Numbered from the stretch's first letter, positions 12,169 through 21,956 are shown. The stretch is DNA of 64,000 nt from Alteromonas sp. CI.11.F.A3 (GCF_032925565.1 NZ_CP136708.1:2356001-2420000), one strand, 5' to 3'. Program-made: numbers and translations. Notes: generated from the sequence alone by a model not told the origin.

Positions 12169-12828
12169 ATGAACGTAGTCATTACAGGGGGCAACCGTGG
12201 TATTGGTTTAGCCCTCGTTAAACAATACAAAGCGCAAGGTGCAACAGTGTACGCCACCTGTCGTAATAGCTGTGATGAGCTCAATTCTTCTGGCGTTAAA
12301 GTCATTACGGGTGTTGACGTGTCGCAGCCAGATACACTGGCAGATAGTTTAGCGGAATTAACAGACGTTAAGATTGACCTGCTTATTAATAACGCTGGTG
12401 TGTTAGGCAGAGAAACCTTAGATGACTGGGAACCTCACACCATAGATTATCAGTTTAGAGTAAACGCGATGGGGCCACTGCTCGTCACGCAAACGCTGCT
12501 TTCATCAATGGCTGACAACAGTAAGATAGCCATGATCACCAGCAGAATGGGCTCTATGACCGATAACACCTCTGGCGGATATTATGGCTATAGAATGTCG
12601 AAAGCCGCGCTAAATGCTGCTGGTGTTTCATTAGCAAACGATCTCAAGCCACAAGGAATCGCGGTAGGTTTGTTTCACCCAGGGTTTGTGCAAACTGAAA
12701 TGGTGAACGGCAGCGGTGATATTGACGCCGATACTTCAGCTGAAAGGTTAGTGGCTCGAATAGAAGAGATGACCCTTGATAATGCAGGGCGTTTCATTCA
12801 TTCCAATGGCGATGAGTTGCCTTGGTAA
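12169..12828 (+). CDS. Short-chain dehydrogenase/reductase family protein
   Basis: A 219-aa classical-type SDR. The Rossmann NAD(P)-binding motif TGGNRGIG is at residues 6-13, NNAG follows in LLINNAGVLG, and the active-site Tyr-x-x-x-Lys is YRMSK with an upstream catalytic Ser (ITSRMGSM). It resembles the C-factor/sniffer-like subgroup in length and in the FHPGFVQTEM segment. The substrate cannot be predicted. A GGGAG ribosome-binding site precedes the ATG. It converges on rimO and shares a terminator hairpin with it. Confidence 0.85.
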   Translation: MNVVITGGNRGIGLALVKQYKAQGATVYATCRNSCDELNSSGVKVITGVDVSQPDTLADSLAELTDVKIDLLINNAGVLGRETLDDWEPHTIDYQFRVNAMGPLLVTQTLLSSMADNSKIAMITSRMGSMTDNTSGGYYGYRMSKAALNAAGVSLANDLKPQGIAVGLFHPGFVQTEMVNGSGDIDADTSAERLVARIEEMTLDNAGRFIHSNGDELPW

Positions 12829-12880
12829 GCCCTAAGTAAATCTTTAAAAGAAAGTTTTTTTAGATTAAAAAACACATAAA

Positions 12881-12915
12881 AAAACCGGTAAAGCCTTAGG
12901 GCTTACCGGTTTTTT
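12881..12915. terminator. Bidirectional terminator between the SDR gene and rimO
   Basis: Arms AAAACCGGTAA and TTACCGGTTTT, extended by GCC/GGC across one bulged A, are flanked by an A-run on the left and T-run on the right. This symmetrical layout can serve both convergent genes. Confidence 0.8.
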
Positions 12916-12970
12916 CTAAACTGTATTTAGTGTGGCAAGCGAGTTGAAAGCTTGCTGGCTGCTTCTAAAA

Positions 12971-14413
12971 TTAGCCTTGGCTTTCGTCTTCGTCTTGGTC
13001 TTCAGACAGCACAGCCCACACGTCGTGTTCATTAGCATGAATGACTTCAGCCCACACTCGTTGACCCGGTTTTACATCGTAAACGCCATTAAGATGAACT
13101 AAGCCATCAACCTCAGGCGCATCGGCGTACGTTCGCCCTACAGCACCTTCGCTGTCTACGCTGTCGATAACCACTTGGTATTCGTTACCAATGCGAGCTT
13201 GTAAGCGCTGGGCGCTAATTTCACCTTGAACTTCCATGAAGCGCGCTAAGCGTTCTTGTTTAACGTCTTCTGGCACAGGATCAGGTAAGTCGTTGGCGCG
13301 AGCACCTTCTACCGGTGAGTAGGCAAATGCACCCACACGATCTAGCTGTGCTTCTCGTATAAAGTCGAGTAGCTCTTCAAATTCTTCTTCGGTTTCACCC
13401 GGAAAACCTACGATAAAGGTTGAGCGGATAACCAATGAAGGGCAGGCTTCACGCCATTTCTTAACCCGTTCTAGCGTACGATCTGCACTACCAGGGCGCT
13501 TCATTAAACGTAAGATGCGCTTATTGGCATGCTGAAACGGGATATCAAGGTAAGGCAGAATTTTACCTTCATTCATCAATGGAATAAGGTCGTCAACATG
13601 TGGGTAGGGGTAAACATAGTGAAGGCGTACCCAAATACCCATTTCGCCAAGTTTTTCACACAATTGCTGCATGTGTGTTTTTACGGGCATACCATCCCAG
13701 AAACCTGTTCTATGTTTCACATCAACGCCGTAGGCACTGGTGTCTTGTGAAATAACCAGTAGCTCTTTAACACCTGCAGCTTTTAAACGCTTAGCTTCAT
13801 CAAGCACACTGCCTACAGGGCGGCTTACCAGGTCGCCACGCATCGAAGGAATGATGCAGAAAGTACATCTGTGGTTACAGCCTTCTGATATTTTTAAATA
13901 CGCGTAATGACGAGGGGTAAGTTTAACACCGTGATCGGGCACTAAATGTTCAAACGGATTATGTTGAGGCTTAGGTAAGTGTTCGTGAACTTGCTCAACT
14001 ACTGACTCATAAGCGTGAGGACCGGTAATAGCCAGTACATTAGGGTGTACTTCACGAATTTCATCTTCTTTGATGCCCAAACAACCAGTCACGATGACTT
14101 TGCCGTTTTCTTTTAGCGCTTCACCAATGGTATCAAGTGACTCTTCCACCGCGGCATCAATAAAGCCGCAGGTATTAACAATAACTAAATCAGCATCGTT
14201 GTATGTAGGAACAACATCGTAGCCCTCGGTACGCAATTGCGTAAGAATGCGCTCGGAATCTACCAAGTTTTTAGGGCAGCCTAAGCTGACAAACCCAATG
14301 CGGGCGCCGTTGCTTGCACCTGTACTACGATTTTCAGTCAGTGTTTTCACTGGCGTTTCTAAAGTAGTGGTTTTGTTTGCTGCTTTACTTGGATTGAAGG
14401 TTTCTACAGTCAT
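12971..14413 (-). CDS. rimO: Ribosomal protein S12 methylthiotransferase RimO
   Basis: Radical-SAM enzyme that adds a methylthio group to an aspartate of ribosomal protein S12. It is 480 aa. The N-terminal UPF0004 domain has cluster cysteines Cys46, Cys82 and Cys111. The radical-SAM motif is C179-NHR-C183-TF-C186. The C-terminal TRAM domain begins near residue 400. Compared with the roughly 440-aa E. coli protein there is an extra Thr/Asn-rich N-terminal stretch of about 35 residues before [14 protein letters not shown]. No other ATG, and no good alternative, lies in between. It is convergent with the SDR gene. Confidence 0.95.
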   Translation of the reverse strand: MTVETFNPSKAANKTTTLETPVKTLTENRSTGASNGARIGFVSLGCPKNLVDSERILTQLRTEGYDVVPTYNDADLVIVNTCGFIDAAVEESLDTIGEALKENGKVIVTGCLGIKEDEIREVHPNVLAITGPHAYESVVEQVHEHLPKPQHNPFEHLVPDHGVKLTPRHYAYLKISEGCNHRCTFCIIPSMRGDLVSRPVGSVLDEAKRLKAAGVKELLVISQDTSAYGVDVKHRTGFWDGMPVKTHMQQLCEKLGEMGIWVRLHYVYPYPHVDDLIPLMNEGKILPYLDIPFQHANKRILRLMKRPGSADRTLERVKKWREACPSLVIRSTFIVGFPGETEEEFEELLDFIREAQLDRVGAFAYSPVEGARANDLPDPVPEDVKQERLARFMEVQGEISAQRLQARIGNEYQVVIDSVDSEGAVGRTYADAPEVDGLVHLNGVYDVKPGQRVWAEVIHANEHDVWAVLSEDQDEDESQG

Positions 14414-14598
14414 CTAAAATATCACCCGGTAAACGACGCTACTTGTGCCTAAAATGGCCGCGGATTATACAGTAAGTATGACGGGTTCGCAGCTCTTTGA
14501 GGTAAAACTTTTTCAACTAACGACAATACTGCCAATTAGTGGAATACTGAACAAAAATTCATCATACTCTTTCGCTCTTCTCAACTGGGTTTAAAACA

Positions 14599-15050
14599 AA
14601 CACGGTTTTTTATTTAGATACGCCCCATAAGGGCTCGGCATTGGCGGCATCGGCAATCTGTTATATTGGCTCATCGTTAGTACAAATACCCTATGAACTT
14701 AAAAATATGTTTGTTGGTTTACTTGATGCGAAAGGGGTAGATATTGTTCAGTCAGACATGCAGAGCTATCTAACGACACTAAATTCAAAAGCCTCGACTC
14801 GTTAAAGCCAGGCCACCCTTTAATGAACACCTTGTATCCTATGCGCATTCAGGGAAAAGCTTATTCAATTATTGGGTCAAAAAAAGAAACAGAATGTGAA
14901 AAAAGGGAAGTGTGTTTACTACTTACTGATGGCGTGGTGACCTACGAAAGTGCAGATATACCAGAAGCGCTAGAAAGGCTCATTGTTGTGTCTAAACATA
15001 ACTCATTTAAATCACCTGATGCCATATCGTTTATATTACAACATTTATAA
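14599..15050 (+). pseudogene. Truncated, frameshifted alpha/beta-hydrolase (lipase-like) remnant
   Basis: Two reading frames together encode the C-terminal part of an alpha/beta-hydrolase. The first, ending at TAA 14803-14805, gives VFYLDTPHKGSALA, then IGSSLVQIP and a helical stretch. The second picks up in another frame near 14787 as SLDSLKPGHPLMNTLYPMRI, continues through AYSIIGS and TDGVVTYESADI, and ends with LIVVSKHNS and a C-terminal helix. As I recall the family, TPH-R-GS, SIIGD, SDG-VPY-SSHL and the catalytic-His segment occur in this order. The catalytic Asp and His positions survive. The N-terminal half with the nucleophile Ser is absent, and a one-base shift at the AAAA tract near 14787 splits the rest. 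The 14823-15050 piece alone could look like a 75-aa gene. Bases 14414-14598 hold the rimO upstream region. Confidence 0.72.
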
Positions 15051-15157
15051 ATCTCTCAAATTGCCAGATATTTTTTTTAAGCGCTTTAAGTTTGTATTAT
15101 TAGCCCAATAATAATTGAGTTATTAATTATTCTTTTAAGCAAGGTTACTCGTTTTTC

Positions 15158-15631
15158 ATGCTAAAACTGCCATTAAAATACTACGATGAATCTGGCCGAA
15201 TTTTACCGCCGAAATGGTTGTACGTCATACTGGCACTTTTTAGTTTGGACTGGATTGCCTTTATTTTTTCGTTAGCCTCGCGTTCGCAAACAGAAGCATT
15301 ACTCAAGCTGTTTTATCCTCAAAGTGAAAGTTTAGGCTTGGCATTATTAAGCAGTGTGCCGATAGTGCTAGGGCTTGCGCTTATATCGCAACGTGAAAGG
15401 CTGTGGAAAAAGGGATACACAAGTTGGTCTACTGCATTGTTGCCACTTATTTTAGTGGGAGTGATAGCGTCATTGAGTGTGCAGTTTTATCATATTGTGT
15501 CGGTACATTGGGGGTTTGAGATGATAACGGCCATCAAAGTGGTGGTGTCGACTATCAGTTTATATTGTATTAGCCGAAGTCGGCATTTGCGCTGGATGAT
15601 ACAAGACTGGAAAAAGCCTCATTGCGAGTAA
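15158..15631 (+). CDS. DUF2919 family (YfeZ-like) membrane protein
   Basis: A 157-aa integral membrane protein with four predicted helices (about residues 20-42, 59-77, 90-108 and 120-140). The N-terminus LPLKYYDESGRILPP and the following SLASR..LLKLFYPQ pattern match the DUF2919/YfeZ family as I recall it. The C-terminal tail is basic and cytoplasmic-looking (SRSRHLRWMIQDWKK). No function is known. It stands alone between the hydrolase pseudogene and a tandem repeat array. Confidence 0.65.
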   Translation: MLKLPLKYYDESGRILPPKWLYVILALFSLDWIAFIFSLASRSQTEALLKLFYPQSESLGLALLSSVPIVLGLALISQRERLWKKGYTSWSTALLPLILVGVIASLSVQFYHIVSVHWGFEMITAIKVVVSTISLYCISRSRHLRWMIQDWKKPHCE

Positions 15632-15666
15632 ATTGCCATTAGATTACATATCGATATTAATTACAT

Positions 15667-15701
15667 GCAAATCGCAAATCGCAAATCGCAAATCGCAAAT
15701 A
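15667..15701. repeat. Heptamer tandem repeat, five units of GCAAATC
   Basis: Four perfect head-to-tail copies of GCAAATC are followed by a fifth ending in A. The array lies between the convergent DUF2919 gene and the unknown 135-aa gene. Such arrays change copy number by slippage. Confidence 0.9.
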
Positions 15702-15758
15702 GCTAGCGCGTGAGGCAAGAAATAAAAGCCTCACACGAAGAAGTGCAATACAGACCGA

Positions 15759-16166
15759 TTACTGGCGGTGATTACTTACAGATTGGTCGAAATAAGCTTT
15801 AACACTAACTTGGCTGTCGTTCACGAGTCGCTCGTAGCAAATACCAGCGAAGGCATAAGAGTTTTCACCTACCACTAATAACACATAAGGCGCTTTGGGA
15901 TTTGATTGGTCATAAAGCCAGGTTCCACCTACAAAACGCTGGAACGTTTCTCCTACATAGGCTCCAAAGATATTACAAATGGTGAAAACTGCCTCATCTT
16001 CTAGCGCGCTGTCATGATATTTGTCTAAAAAACTAAGTAAAATATCATCTACAAGTGAAATACTTTCAGCAGAATAATCTAAGGTTAAACTGAACTCTTC
16101 TTGGGCTGTAGCAACCGCATCTTCTGCGCAGTCCTTCATTAATTTTTCGAGCTCTATGGGTGACAT
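15759..16166 (-). CDS. Hypothetical protein, 135 aa
   Basis: I do not recognise this protein. It is acidic and soluble-looking, with no signal peptide or membrane helix. The N-terminal half is helical and Glu/Asp-rich. The centre has FGAYVGETFQRFVGGTWLYD, a pattern seen in several small uncharacterised bacterial proteins that start from an acidic helical region. The end is AYFDQSVSNHRQ. AAGGAT about 6 bases upstream of the ATG is a good ribosome-binding site, supporting a real gene. It lies about 125 bases before tcdA on the same strand and may be transcribed after it. Confidence 0.65.
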   Translation of the reverse strand: MSPIELEKLMKDCAEDAVATAQEEFSLTLDYSAESISLVDDILLSFLDKYHDSALEDEAVFTICNIFGAYVGETFQRFVGGTWLYDQSNPKAPYVLLVVGENSYAFAGICYERLVNDSQVSVKAYFDQSVSNHRQ

Positions 16167-16291
16167 TTTATTATCCTTCTCTTTTAACCTTTACGCGATA
16201 GTGTGATGTTAGCTATCGTCATTTTTAAACCTGCTGATAACCCAGCTTATAACCCAGCTTGTAACATTGTGCGGTAGTTATTCTCGTTTGT

Positions 16292-17074
16292 CTATTTATG
16301 ACCGGTTAAGCGATTGATTACACTGGCTGATGCGAACATACCAAAGGTGGCCGTTACTGTTACCACCGCGCCAAAACCGCCAGCACAATCTAGCCGAGTA
16401 CCGCCTTCCATCGCCGATTTGTTATAACAAACGCTGCCGTCTGGTTGGGGATAGCGCAACTGTTCAGTTGAATAGATACATTCAACCCCAAAGCGGCGTT
16501 TAGGATTTTTGCTGAAATTATAATGGCGTCTTAATTCACTGCGCAATTTAGCCGCAAGAGGATCTTGGGTGGTTTTCGATAAATCGCCCCGAGTGACTTG
16601 GGTAGGGTCAATCTGTCCGCCGGCACCACCAACAGTCACAATGGGTATTTTAGCCCGTTTACAATGAGCTACCATGGCAGCTTTCGCTCTAATGCTGTCA
16701 GTTGCGTCAATCACGGCATGCATATCTTGGGTTAACAGCTCTGCCGTGTTTTCAGGCGTGACGAAATCTTCAATACATACGATTTCGCAATTCGGGTTGA
16801 TACGTTTAATACGCTCAGCAATAGCGTCAACCTTTGCGGCGCCTATAGTATCGGCCATGGCATGAATTTGTCGGTTGGTGTTAGTTACACATACGTCATC
16901 TAAATCAATCAGGGTGATTTTACCAATGCCAGAGCGCGCAAGTGCTTCTGCACTCCAGCTTCCAACACCACCAATACCCACAACGCACACATGGCTCATT
17001 GCAAGTTTTTCTGCGGCTTCTGCGCCGTATAGGCGAACGATGCCGCCAAACCTTTGATCTTCCAATATACTCAC
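16292..17074 (-). CDS. tcdA: tRNA threonylcarbamoyladenosine dehydratase TcdA (CsdL)
   Basis: E1-like enzyme that uses ATP to cyclise the t6A base at tRNA position 37. It is 260 aa and has the ThiF/MoeB fold. The nucleotide-binding motif GIGGVGSWSAEALARSG is near residue 33, the acidic IDLDDV strand near 56, then TDSIRAKAAM, and GGAGGQIDPTQV in the centre. The C-terminal GGFGAVVTVTATFGMFASA is a hydrophobic segment typical of TcdA. Length and motif set separate it from MoeB and ThiF. It is divergent from lhgO. Confidence 0.93.
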   Translation of the reverse strand: MSILEDQRFGGIVRLYGAEAAEKLAMSHVCVVGIGGVGSWSAEALARSGIGKITLIDLDDVCVTNTNRQIHAMADTIGAAKVDAIAERIKRINPNCEIVCIEDFVTPENTAELLTQDMHAVIDATDSIRAKAAMVAHCKRAKIPIVTVGGAGGQIDPTQVTRGDLSKTTQDPLAAKLRSELRRHYNFSKNPKRRFGVECIYSTEQLRYPQPDGSVCYNKSAMEGGTRLDCAGGFGAVVTVTATFGMFASASVINRLTGHK

Positions 17075-17294
17075 TATGTATTCCAGTTCTTGCTATGCCA
17101 ATAGCCGCTTTGTTAAAACCGCTGCGTCAACGATACTCTGCTGACAATGTTCTGCGAACACGGCTCAGCCAACACTTGGAGGCGGCGAATAAACCCAACA
17201 GTTTAAACAAAAATTAAATGCGTTTAGTTAAGGAGCGCATGATCGCAAAAAAGCGTAATATTGCAAGGGATCTTCTTTAAACAATAAGTAAGAC

Positions 17295-18503
17295 ATGTCA
17301 AAACGGTATGATATTGCCATTGTAGGTGCTGGAATAGTGGGTGCGGCTGTACTTTATGAGTATCAAAAGCGCTATCCACAGCACAAGGTTCACTTAATTG
17401 AAAAAGAGCCTGTAGCTGCATTTCATCAAACCGGCAGAAACTCGGGAGTGATCCACGCTGGGGTGTATTACCCGCCTGGTTCGTTAAAGTCACAGTATTG
17501 TAGGCAAGGTTTAGAAGATACTATTGCGTGGTGTAGAGACCATCATTTACCGTTTGAGCAATGCGGTAAGCTTATAGTGGCGACGAACATTGATGAGGTG
17601 CAAAAGCTTGATAACCTTTTCAATAACTGCGAAATAAACGATTTAAGTCCCGAACGCGTTACCCAATCTAGGCTTCACTCGATGGAACCTAATATTACGG
17701 GTAAAGAAGCAATCTTCGTTAATTCAACAGGCATTACCGATTACACGGCTATCACGAAATCGCTAATGGCGGTTGCAACCGAAAATTCAACCGTGACTGC
17801 GCAATTCAATACACGGGTCCATGCCATCGACGAACATGACGAATGTGTATCGCTGTTAACCGAAGTAAATGATGTAAAACGACGCATAGAAGCTGATAGG
17901 GTTATTTGCTGTGCGGGAGTGTATGCAGATGACTTAATTAGAAAGCAAGGAATAACCCCAGATTTTAAAATCGTGCCGTTCAAAGGGGAATATTATCGCT
18001 TATCTTCTAAGTACGATAACGTAAGCGAAAGATTGATATATCCTGTACCCAACCCAGATATGCCATTTCTAGGTGTTCATTTAACAAAAATGATAGGCGG
18101 TTATACGACGGTAGGGCCAAATGCGGTATTAGCACCTGGTCGAGAAGCCTATGATACCCTTCCATCCTACAGCGAAATTTTCAGAACCTTATCATACCAA
18201 GGGTTGTGGCGGCTGCTCTGGCAATTTAAATCCAGTGTAATATCTGAAATCAAAAGTAGCGTAAGCAAGTCTTATTACGCAAGTTTGGTACAAAAATATT
18301 GCCCGTCAATTAATGAAGAGGATTTGCACTACTACCGGCCTGGGATAAGGGCGCAAGCGGTGTCTAAAACCGGAAAAATGATGGGCGACTTTGAATTCTT
18401 ATCAACTGACAGGGTATTACACGTTGGCAATGCGCCTTCTCCTGCAGCTACTAGCGCCATGCCCATTGCCAAAGCCATCATCGATAAAATGGACGCTACG
18501 TAG
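17295..18503 (+). CDS. lhgO: L-2-hydroxyglutarate oxidase LhgO
   Basis: FAD enzyme that oxidises L-2-hydroxyglutarate to 2-oxoglutarate and passes electrons to the membrane quinone pool. It is 402 aa. The FAD-binding dinucleotide motif GAGIVGAAV is at residues 10-18, the DAO-family GRNSGVIHAGVYYPPGSLK follows at about 50-68, and the C-terminal GNAPSPAATSAMPIA closes the FAD site. This GRNSGV/HAGVYY combination is characteristic of LhgO. Upstream 17075-17294 (divergent from tcdA) shows no gene. The 2-oxoglutarate product feeds the citric-acid-cycle enzymes encoded 10 kb downstream. Confidence 0.92.
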   Translation: MSKRYDIAIVGAGIVGAAVLYEYQKRYPQHKVHLIEKEPVAAFHQTGRNSGVIHAGVYYPPGSLKSQYCRQGLEDTIAWCRDHHLPFEQCGKLIVATNIDEVQKLDNLFNNCEINDLSPERVTQSRLHSMEPNITGKEAIFVNSTGITDYTAITKSLMAVATENSTVTAQFNTRVHAIDEHDECVSLLTEVNDVKRRIEADRVICCAGVYADDLIRKQGITPDFKIVPFKGEYYRLSSKYDNVSERLIYPVPNPDMPFLGVHLTKMIGGYTTVGPNAVLAPGREAYDTLPSYSEIFRTLSYQGLWRLLWQFKSSVISEIKSSVSKSYYASLVQKYCPSINEEDLHYYRPGIRAQAVSKTGKMMGDFEFLSTDRVLHVGNAPSPAATSAMPIAKAIIDKMDAT

Positions 18504-18620
18504 ATTTGCTCTATCTATTCGTTCTAAAAACTAGGAAGTTAAATCCAAAAATACAGGCATTACGTTCAAAGCTATACATGTTTGAATATCACGTTTTAAA
18601 ATGAATGCTTGGAGAACTAA

Positions 18621-19589
18621 ATGGGATTGCTTGTAGACGGAATATGGCAAGATAAATGGTATGACACGAGTGAGAATGGCGGTAAATTTGAACGTCAAGC
18701 GTCTAAGTTTAGAGGTGCAATAGGCGGTGAAGCCGGTGCGCAGCACCCGCCTGAATCTGGTCGATATCACCTTTATGTCGCGTATGCATGTCCGTGGGCC
18801 CATCGTGCGCTAATTTTAAGGCAACTTAAAGGGCTCACTGAACACATTGATGTTTCAGTGGTAAACCCCGATATGCTGGGGGACGGTTGGAGTTTTTCAG
18901 ATTATCCAGGTAGCACTGGCGATAAGCTTTACCACTTTGACTACCTGCACCAGCTTTACACCAAAGCAAAGCATGATGTTACCACCCGGGTAACGGTTCC
19001 GGTTTTGTGGGATAAGCAAACCCAATCCATAGTGAATAATGAATCGGCAGATATTATTCGTATTTTTAATAGCGACTTCAATGCCCTTACCGGTGACGAA
19101 CAAGACTTTTACCCTGTACCACTGCGTGAAGAAATAGACGCTATTAATAAAATGGTGTATCACGCTATTAATAATGGGGTGTATAAGGCGGGTTTTGCTA
19201 CCACTCAAAGCGCTTATGAAGATGCTGTAAACACGTTATTTGAAGCGTTAGATACGTTAGAAACGCGATTGTCTACTCAGCGCTATTTAGTTGGCCATCA
19301 AATTACCGAAGCAGATTGGCGCTTATTCACCACTTTAATTCGCTTTGATGCGGTGTACCATGGCCACTTCAAATGCAATATTCGCCAAATAGCGGATTAC
19401 CCCAACTTGTTTGGCTACATGAAAGAGTTGTATCAATATCCTGGTGTGGCGAGTACAGTGAATTTTGACCATATCAAACGTCATTATTATTATAGTCACA
19501 CCATGATTAACCCTACCCAAGTTATTCCCGTTGGCCCAAAGCAAGATTTAATGGCGCCACACAACAGAGAAGCAATAAAGTCAGTTTAA
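18621..19589 (+). CDS. yqjG: Glutathionyl-hydroquinone reductase (YqjG/Xi-class GST)
   Basis: Reduces glutathionyl-hydroquinones using glutathione. It is 322 aa. The thioredoxin-like domain carries the active-site CPWAHR with Cys57, preceded by the SGRYHLYVAYA strand. The C-terminal helical GST domain includes YLVGHQITEADWRLFTTLIRFD, typical of the Xi class, and ends with MINPTQVIPVGP. A GGAG ribosome-binding site lies upstream of the ATG. No obvious operon partner. Confidence 0.9.
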   Translation: MGLLVDGIWQDKWYDTSENGGKFERQASKFRGAIGGEAGAQHPPESGRYHLYVAYACPWAHRALILRQLKGLTEHIDVSVVNPDMLGDGWSFSDYPGSTGDKLYHFDYLHQLYTKAKHDVTTRVTVPVLWDKQTQSIVNNESADIIRIFNSDFNALTGDEQDFYPVPLREEIDAINKMVYHAINNGVYKAGFATTQSAYEDAVNTLFEALDTLETRLSTQRYLVGHQITEADWRLFTTLIRFDAVYHGHFKCNIRQIADYPNLFGYMKELYQYPGVASTVNFDHIKRHYYYSHTMINPTQVIPVGPKQDLMAPHNREAIKSV

Positions 19590-19739
19590 TTGCTGAGTAA
19601 TTTCAAAAGCACATTGCGCGAAGGTGAGGGGTTTTATACCATCTACTTTAGAATGATATTGGTTACTTTTCTTGTAACACTTCTTCTTGTCACACAAGTG
19701 ACCAATAATAGCTTTAACAGGGAACAGAGACTCTAATAC

Positions 19740-21200
19740 ATGACTAAACCAATTACGTGCTTTAAAGCATATGACATACGCGGTGAGCTTAACAGCCAAC
19801 TTGATGAAGCAACGGCTTACCGCATTGGTTACGCCTTTGCTGAAGAGTTGAATGCGAAAACGGTAGTGGTAGGCAGCGATGTTCGTTTAACGTCCACCCC
19901 CTTAAAACTTGCCTTGAGCGCAGGGCTAATTGATGCTGGCGCGAACGTTACCGATATTGGTATGGCAGGAACGGAAGAAATATACTTCGCGACTAAACAC
20001 TTAGGTGTTGATGGCGGAATAGAAGTGACCGCTAGTCACAACCCCATTAATTACAATGGCATGAAGTTGGTAAAAGCTGACTCTGTGCCCATTAGTGGCG
20101 ACACTGGCTTAAATGCGATTAAAACACGTGCTGAACAGTTAAGCGATGAAGCTGTATCACAGCGCCTTGCCTATTACACCCAAGGCGAAGCCATCGATGC
20201 TGACGCCTTTTATAATGGTCATGCACACATTAAGGTTTCACATTTAACAGACACAGGAAGCTATGTAGAAGACAGCTGTATGTCAGCTTACGTAGATCAC
20301 ATGTTGTCTTACGTTAACCTTGATTCGTTTACGCCACTTAAAATAGTGGTAAATGCGGGCAATGGTGCTGCAGGTCCTGCGCTAGATGCTATTGAAGCCG
20401 AGTTAGCAAGCAGACAAGTTCCCATTAGCTTTATTAAAGTACACCACGAAGCAGATGGCACGTTCCCTCATGGTATTCCTAATCCTTTGTTACCTGAAAA
20501 CCGAGCAGACACTGCCGATGCTGTTATAAAACATAACGCGGACTTTGGTGTGGCATGGGATGGTGACTTCGATCGTTGTTTCTTGTTCGATGCCGATGGC
20601 AACTTCATTGAAGGCTATTACATTGTTGGTTTGCTTGCCGCAGCGTTCATTGAGAAAAACCAAGACAGCAAAATTATTTATGATCCACGGGTATTTTGGA
20701 ATACCGAAGACATCGTGGCGAATGCTGGCGGTACACCCATTAAGTCGAAAACAGGGCATGCGTTTATAAAGGAGCGTATGCGTAAAGAAGATGCTGTTTA
20801 TGGCGGTGAAATGAGTGCGCACCACTATTTCAGAGATTTCGCTTACTGTGACTCAGGCATGATACCTTGGCTATTAATTGCCGAACTCGTGTGTGTTAAA
20901 AAGCAATCATTGGCCAGCATGGTTAAAGCGCGCATTGAAGCGTTTCCATCGTCGGGTGAGATTAACAGCAAGCTTAAAGACGCCGATGCTGCACTTGAGC
21001 GCGCGACATCTAAATATAAGCCACTTGCGACAGTTATCGATACTACCGACGGCCTTGGATTGGAATTTGATACATGGCGCTTCAATTTGCGTAAATCGAA
21101 CACCGAACCTGTTATTCGCTTAAACGTAGAAAGTCGTGGTGATATTGCTTTAATGGAAGAGAAAACGGCTGAGTTGCTTTCGGTAATACGTGACGAATAA
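19740..21200 (+). CDS. cpsG: Phosphomannomutase (CpsG/ManB type)
   Basis: Interconverts mannose-6-phosphate and mannose-1-phosphate for GDP-sugar synthesis. It is 486 aa, an alpha-D-phosphohexomutase. The N-terminus is [10 protein letters not shown], the phosphoserine loop TASHNP has Ser99, the Mg loop is DGDFDRC, the sugar-binding loop is [12 protein letters not shown], and the C-terminal phosphate-binding loop is [11 protein letters not shown]. The GEMSAHH form favours mannose over glucosamine. It may also accept glucose-1-phosphate, which would matter beside a glucan locus, but that is inference. Its own terminator follows. Confidence 0.92.
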   Translation: MTKPITCFKAYDIRGELNSQLDEATAYRIGYAFAEELNAKTVVVGSDVRLTSTPLKLALSAGLIDAGANVTDIGMAGTEEIYFATKHLGVDGGIEVTASHNPINYNGMKLVKADSVPISGDTGLNAIKTRAEQLSDEAVSQRLAYYTQGEAIDADAFYNGHAHIKVSHLTDTGSYVEDSCMSAYVDHMLSYVNLDSFTPLKIVVNAGNGAAGPALDAIEAELASRQVPISFIKVHHEADGTFPHGIPNPLLPENRADTADAVIKHNADFGVAWDGDFDRCFLFDADGNFIEGYYIVGLLAAAFIEKNQDSKIIYDPRVFWNTEDIVANAGGTPIKSKTGHAFIKERMRKEDAVYGGEMSAHHYFRDFAYCDSGMIPWLLIAELVCVKKQSLASMVKARIEAFPSSGEINSKLKDADAALERATSKYKPLATVIDTTDGLGLEFDTWRFNLRKSNTEPVIRLNVESRGDIALMEEKTAELLSVIRDE

Positions 21201-21295
21201 TATTCCGCTTCTTTACTATTTTTACTGCTGACTTTCTAAAAAACTGAGTAAGTATGAAAAGATAAAAACCGGAACATGAAAATTAGAACAAAAAT

Positions 21296-21332
21296 AAAGC
21301 GCGGTCATCATTAATAATGACTGCGCTTTTTT
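21296..21332 (+). terminator. Rho-independent terminator after the phosphomannomutase gene
   Basis: A 13-bp stem with one G-T wobble (AAAGCGCGGTCAT pairing ATGACTGCGCTTT) is followed by T residues, about 95 bases after the stop. Confidence 0.75.
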
Positions 21333-21434
21333 GTGTCTTACTGGCAAGTGCCGTTTTAGCCATTAGTTACCACGTGCAGCCTTAGCAACTACTTACGATG
21401 CTGTCCTGACAACATGCGGTGTATATCTACCATG

Positions 21435-21474
21435 GCAATTAGGCAATTAGGCAATTAGGCAATTAGGTAATGAG
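21435..21474. repeat. Octamer tandem repeat (GCAATTAG x4 plus a degenerate copy)
   Basis: Four perfect copies of GCAATTAG at 21435-21466 are followed by GTAATGAG. The array runs across the stop codon of the DUF3429 gene on the minus strand. The last codons of that gene therefore come from the degenerate repeat edge. Confidence 0.9.
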
Positions 21475-21885
21475 GTAAATCATCCATGCATGGCTAATCA
21501 CCACAACTGAGGTAAGGGCTATACGTAAACTGATGTAACTCACAATTTGGCCTTTAGGAAGGCTAAGCGTGAATTTATCGTAAACTAAAATGGCAACGTA
21601 GCTAAGCGATAATACCCCTAAGGTTTTCGGGTCGTGGCTAAACACTAGACAAAGCCAACCGATAATGCTGGGTAGCATGGCGATATACATTTGTTTGCCA
21701 TAGCGCTGATTACTGATGGAATCCCACCAATGAATACCACCAAAAAATGACAGCAAAACCGCTGAGTACTGCATAAAGTAAATAGCGCTTTGGGTTAATG
21801 ACAAAAGATTAAGAGAATAGGCTATTGGCATAGCTAAAAATGGGATGAGCCCAGCCACGCCAAGTAACACAACAGAGTAGGGCAT
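21463..21885 (-). CDS. DUF3429 family membrane protein
   Basis: A 140-aa protein with about five hydrophobic helices. The segments LLGVAGLIPFLAMP near the N-terminus and YSAVLLSFFGGIHWWD at about residues 40-55 are the typical DUF3429 signature. Function unknown. The C-terminal residues (IYLIT) and the stop codon fall inside an octamer repeat, so the exact C-terminus could vary between strains. It lies downstream of gltA on the same strand, separated by a terminator. Confidence 0.85.
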   Translation of the reverse strand: MPYSVVLLGVAGLIPFLAMPIAYSLNLLSLTQSAIYFMQYSAVLLSFFGGIHWWDSISNQRYGKQMYIAMLPSIIGWLCLVFSHDPKTLGVLSLSYVAILVYDKFTLSLPKGQIVSYISLRIALTSVVVISHAWMIYLIT

Positions 21886-21956
21886 GTAACATAATCCTTC
21901 TGCGGTTATTTTAATAAACTTGTTTTACAACAGTGATTTCACTAAAACAGAGCTAA

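Noticed and set aside
14823..15050. Stand-alone 75-aa gene
   Set aside because: Its sequence continues upstream, in frame, into hydrolase-like codons before the ATG and joins another frame after a one-base shift, so it is better read as part of a pseudogene.
15667..15701. CRISPR array
   Set aside because: Units are 7 bp and directly adjacent with no spacers; the same holds for the other two arrays. No cas genes nearby.
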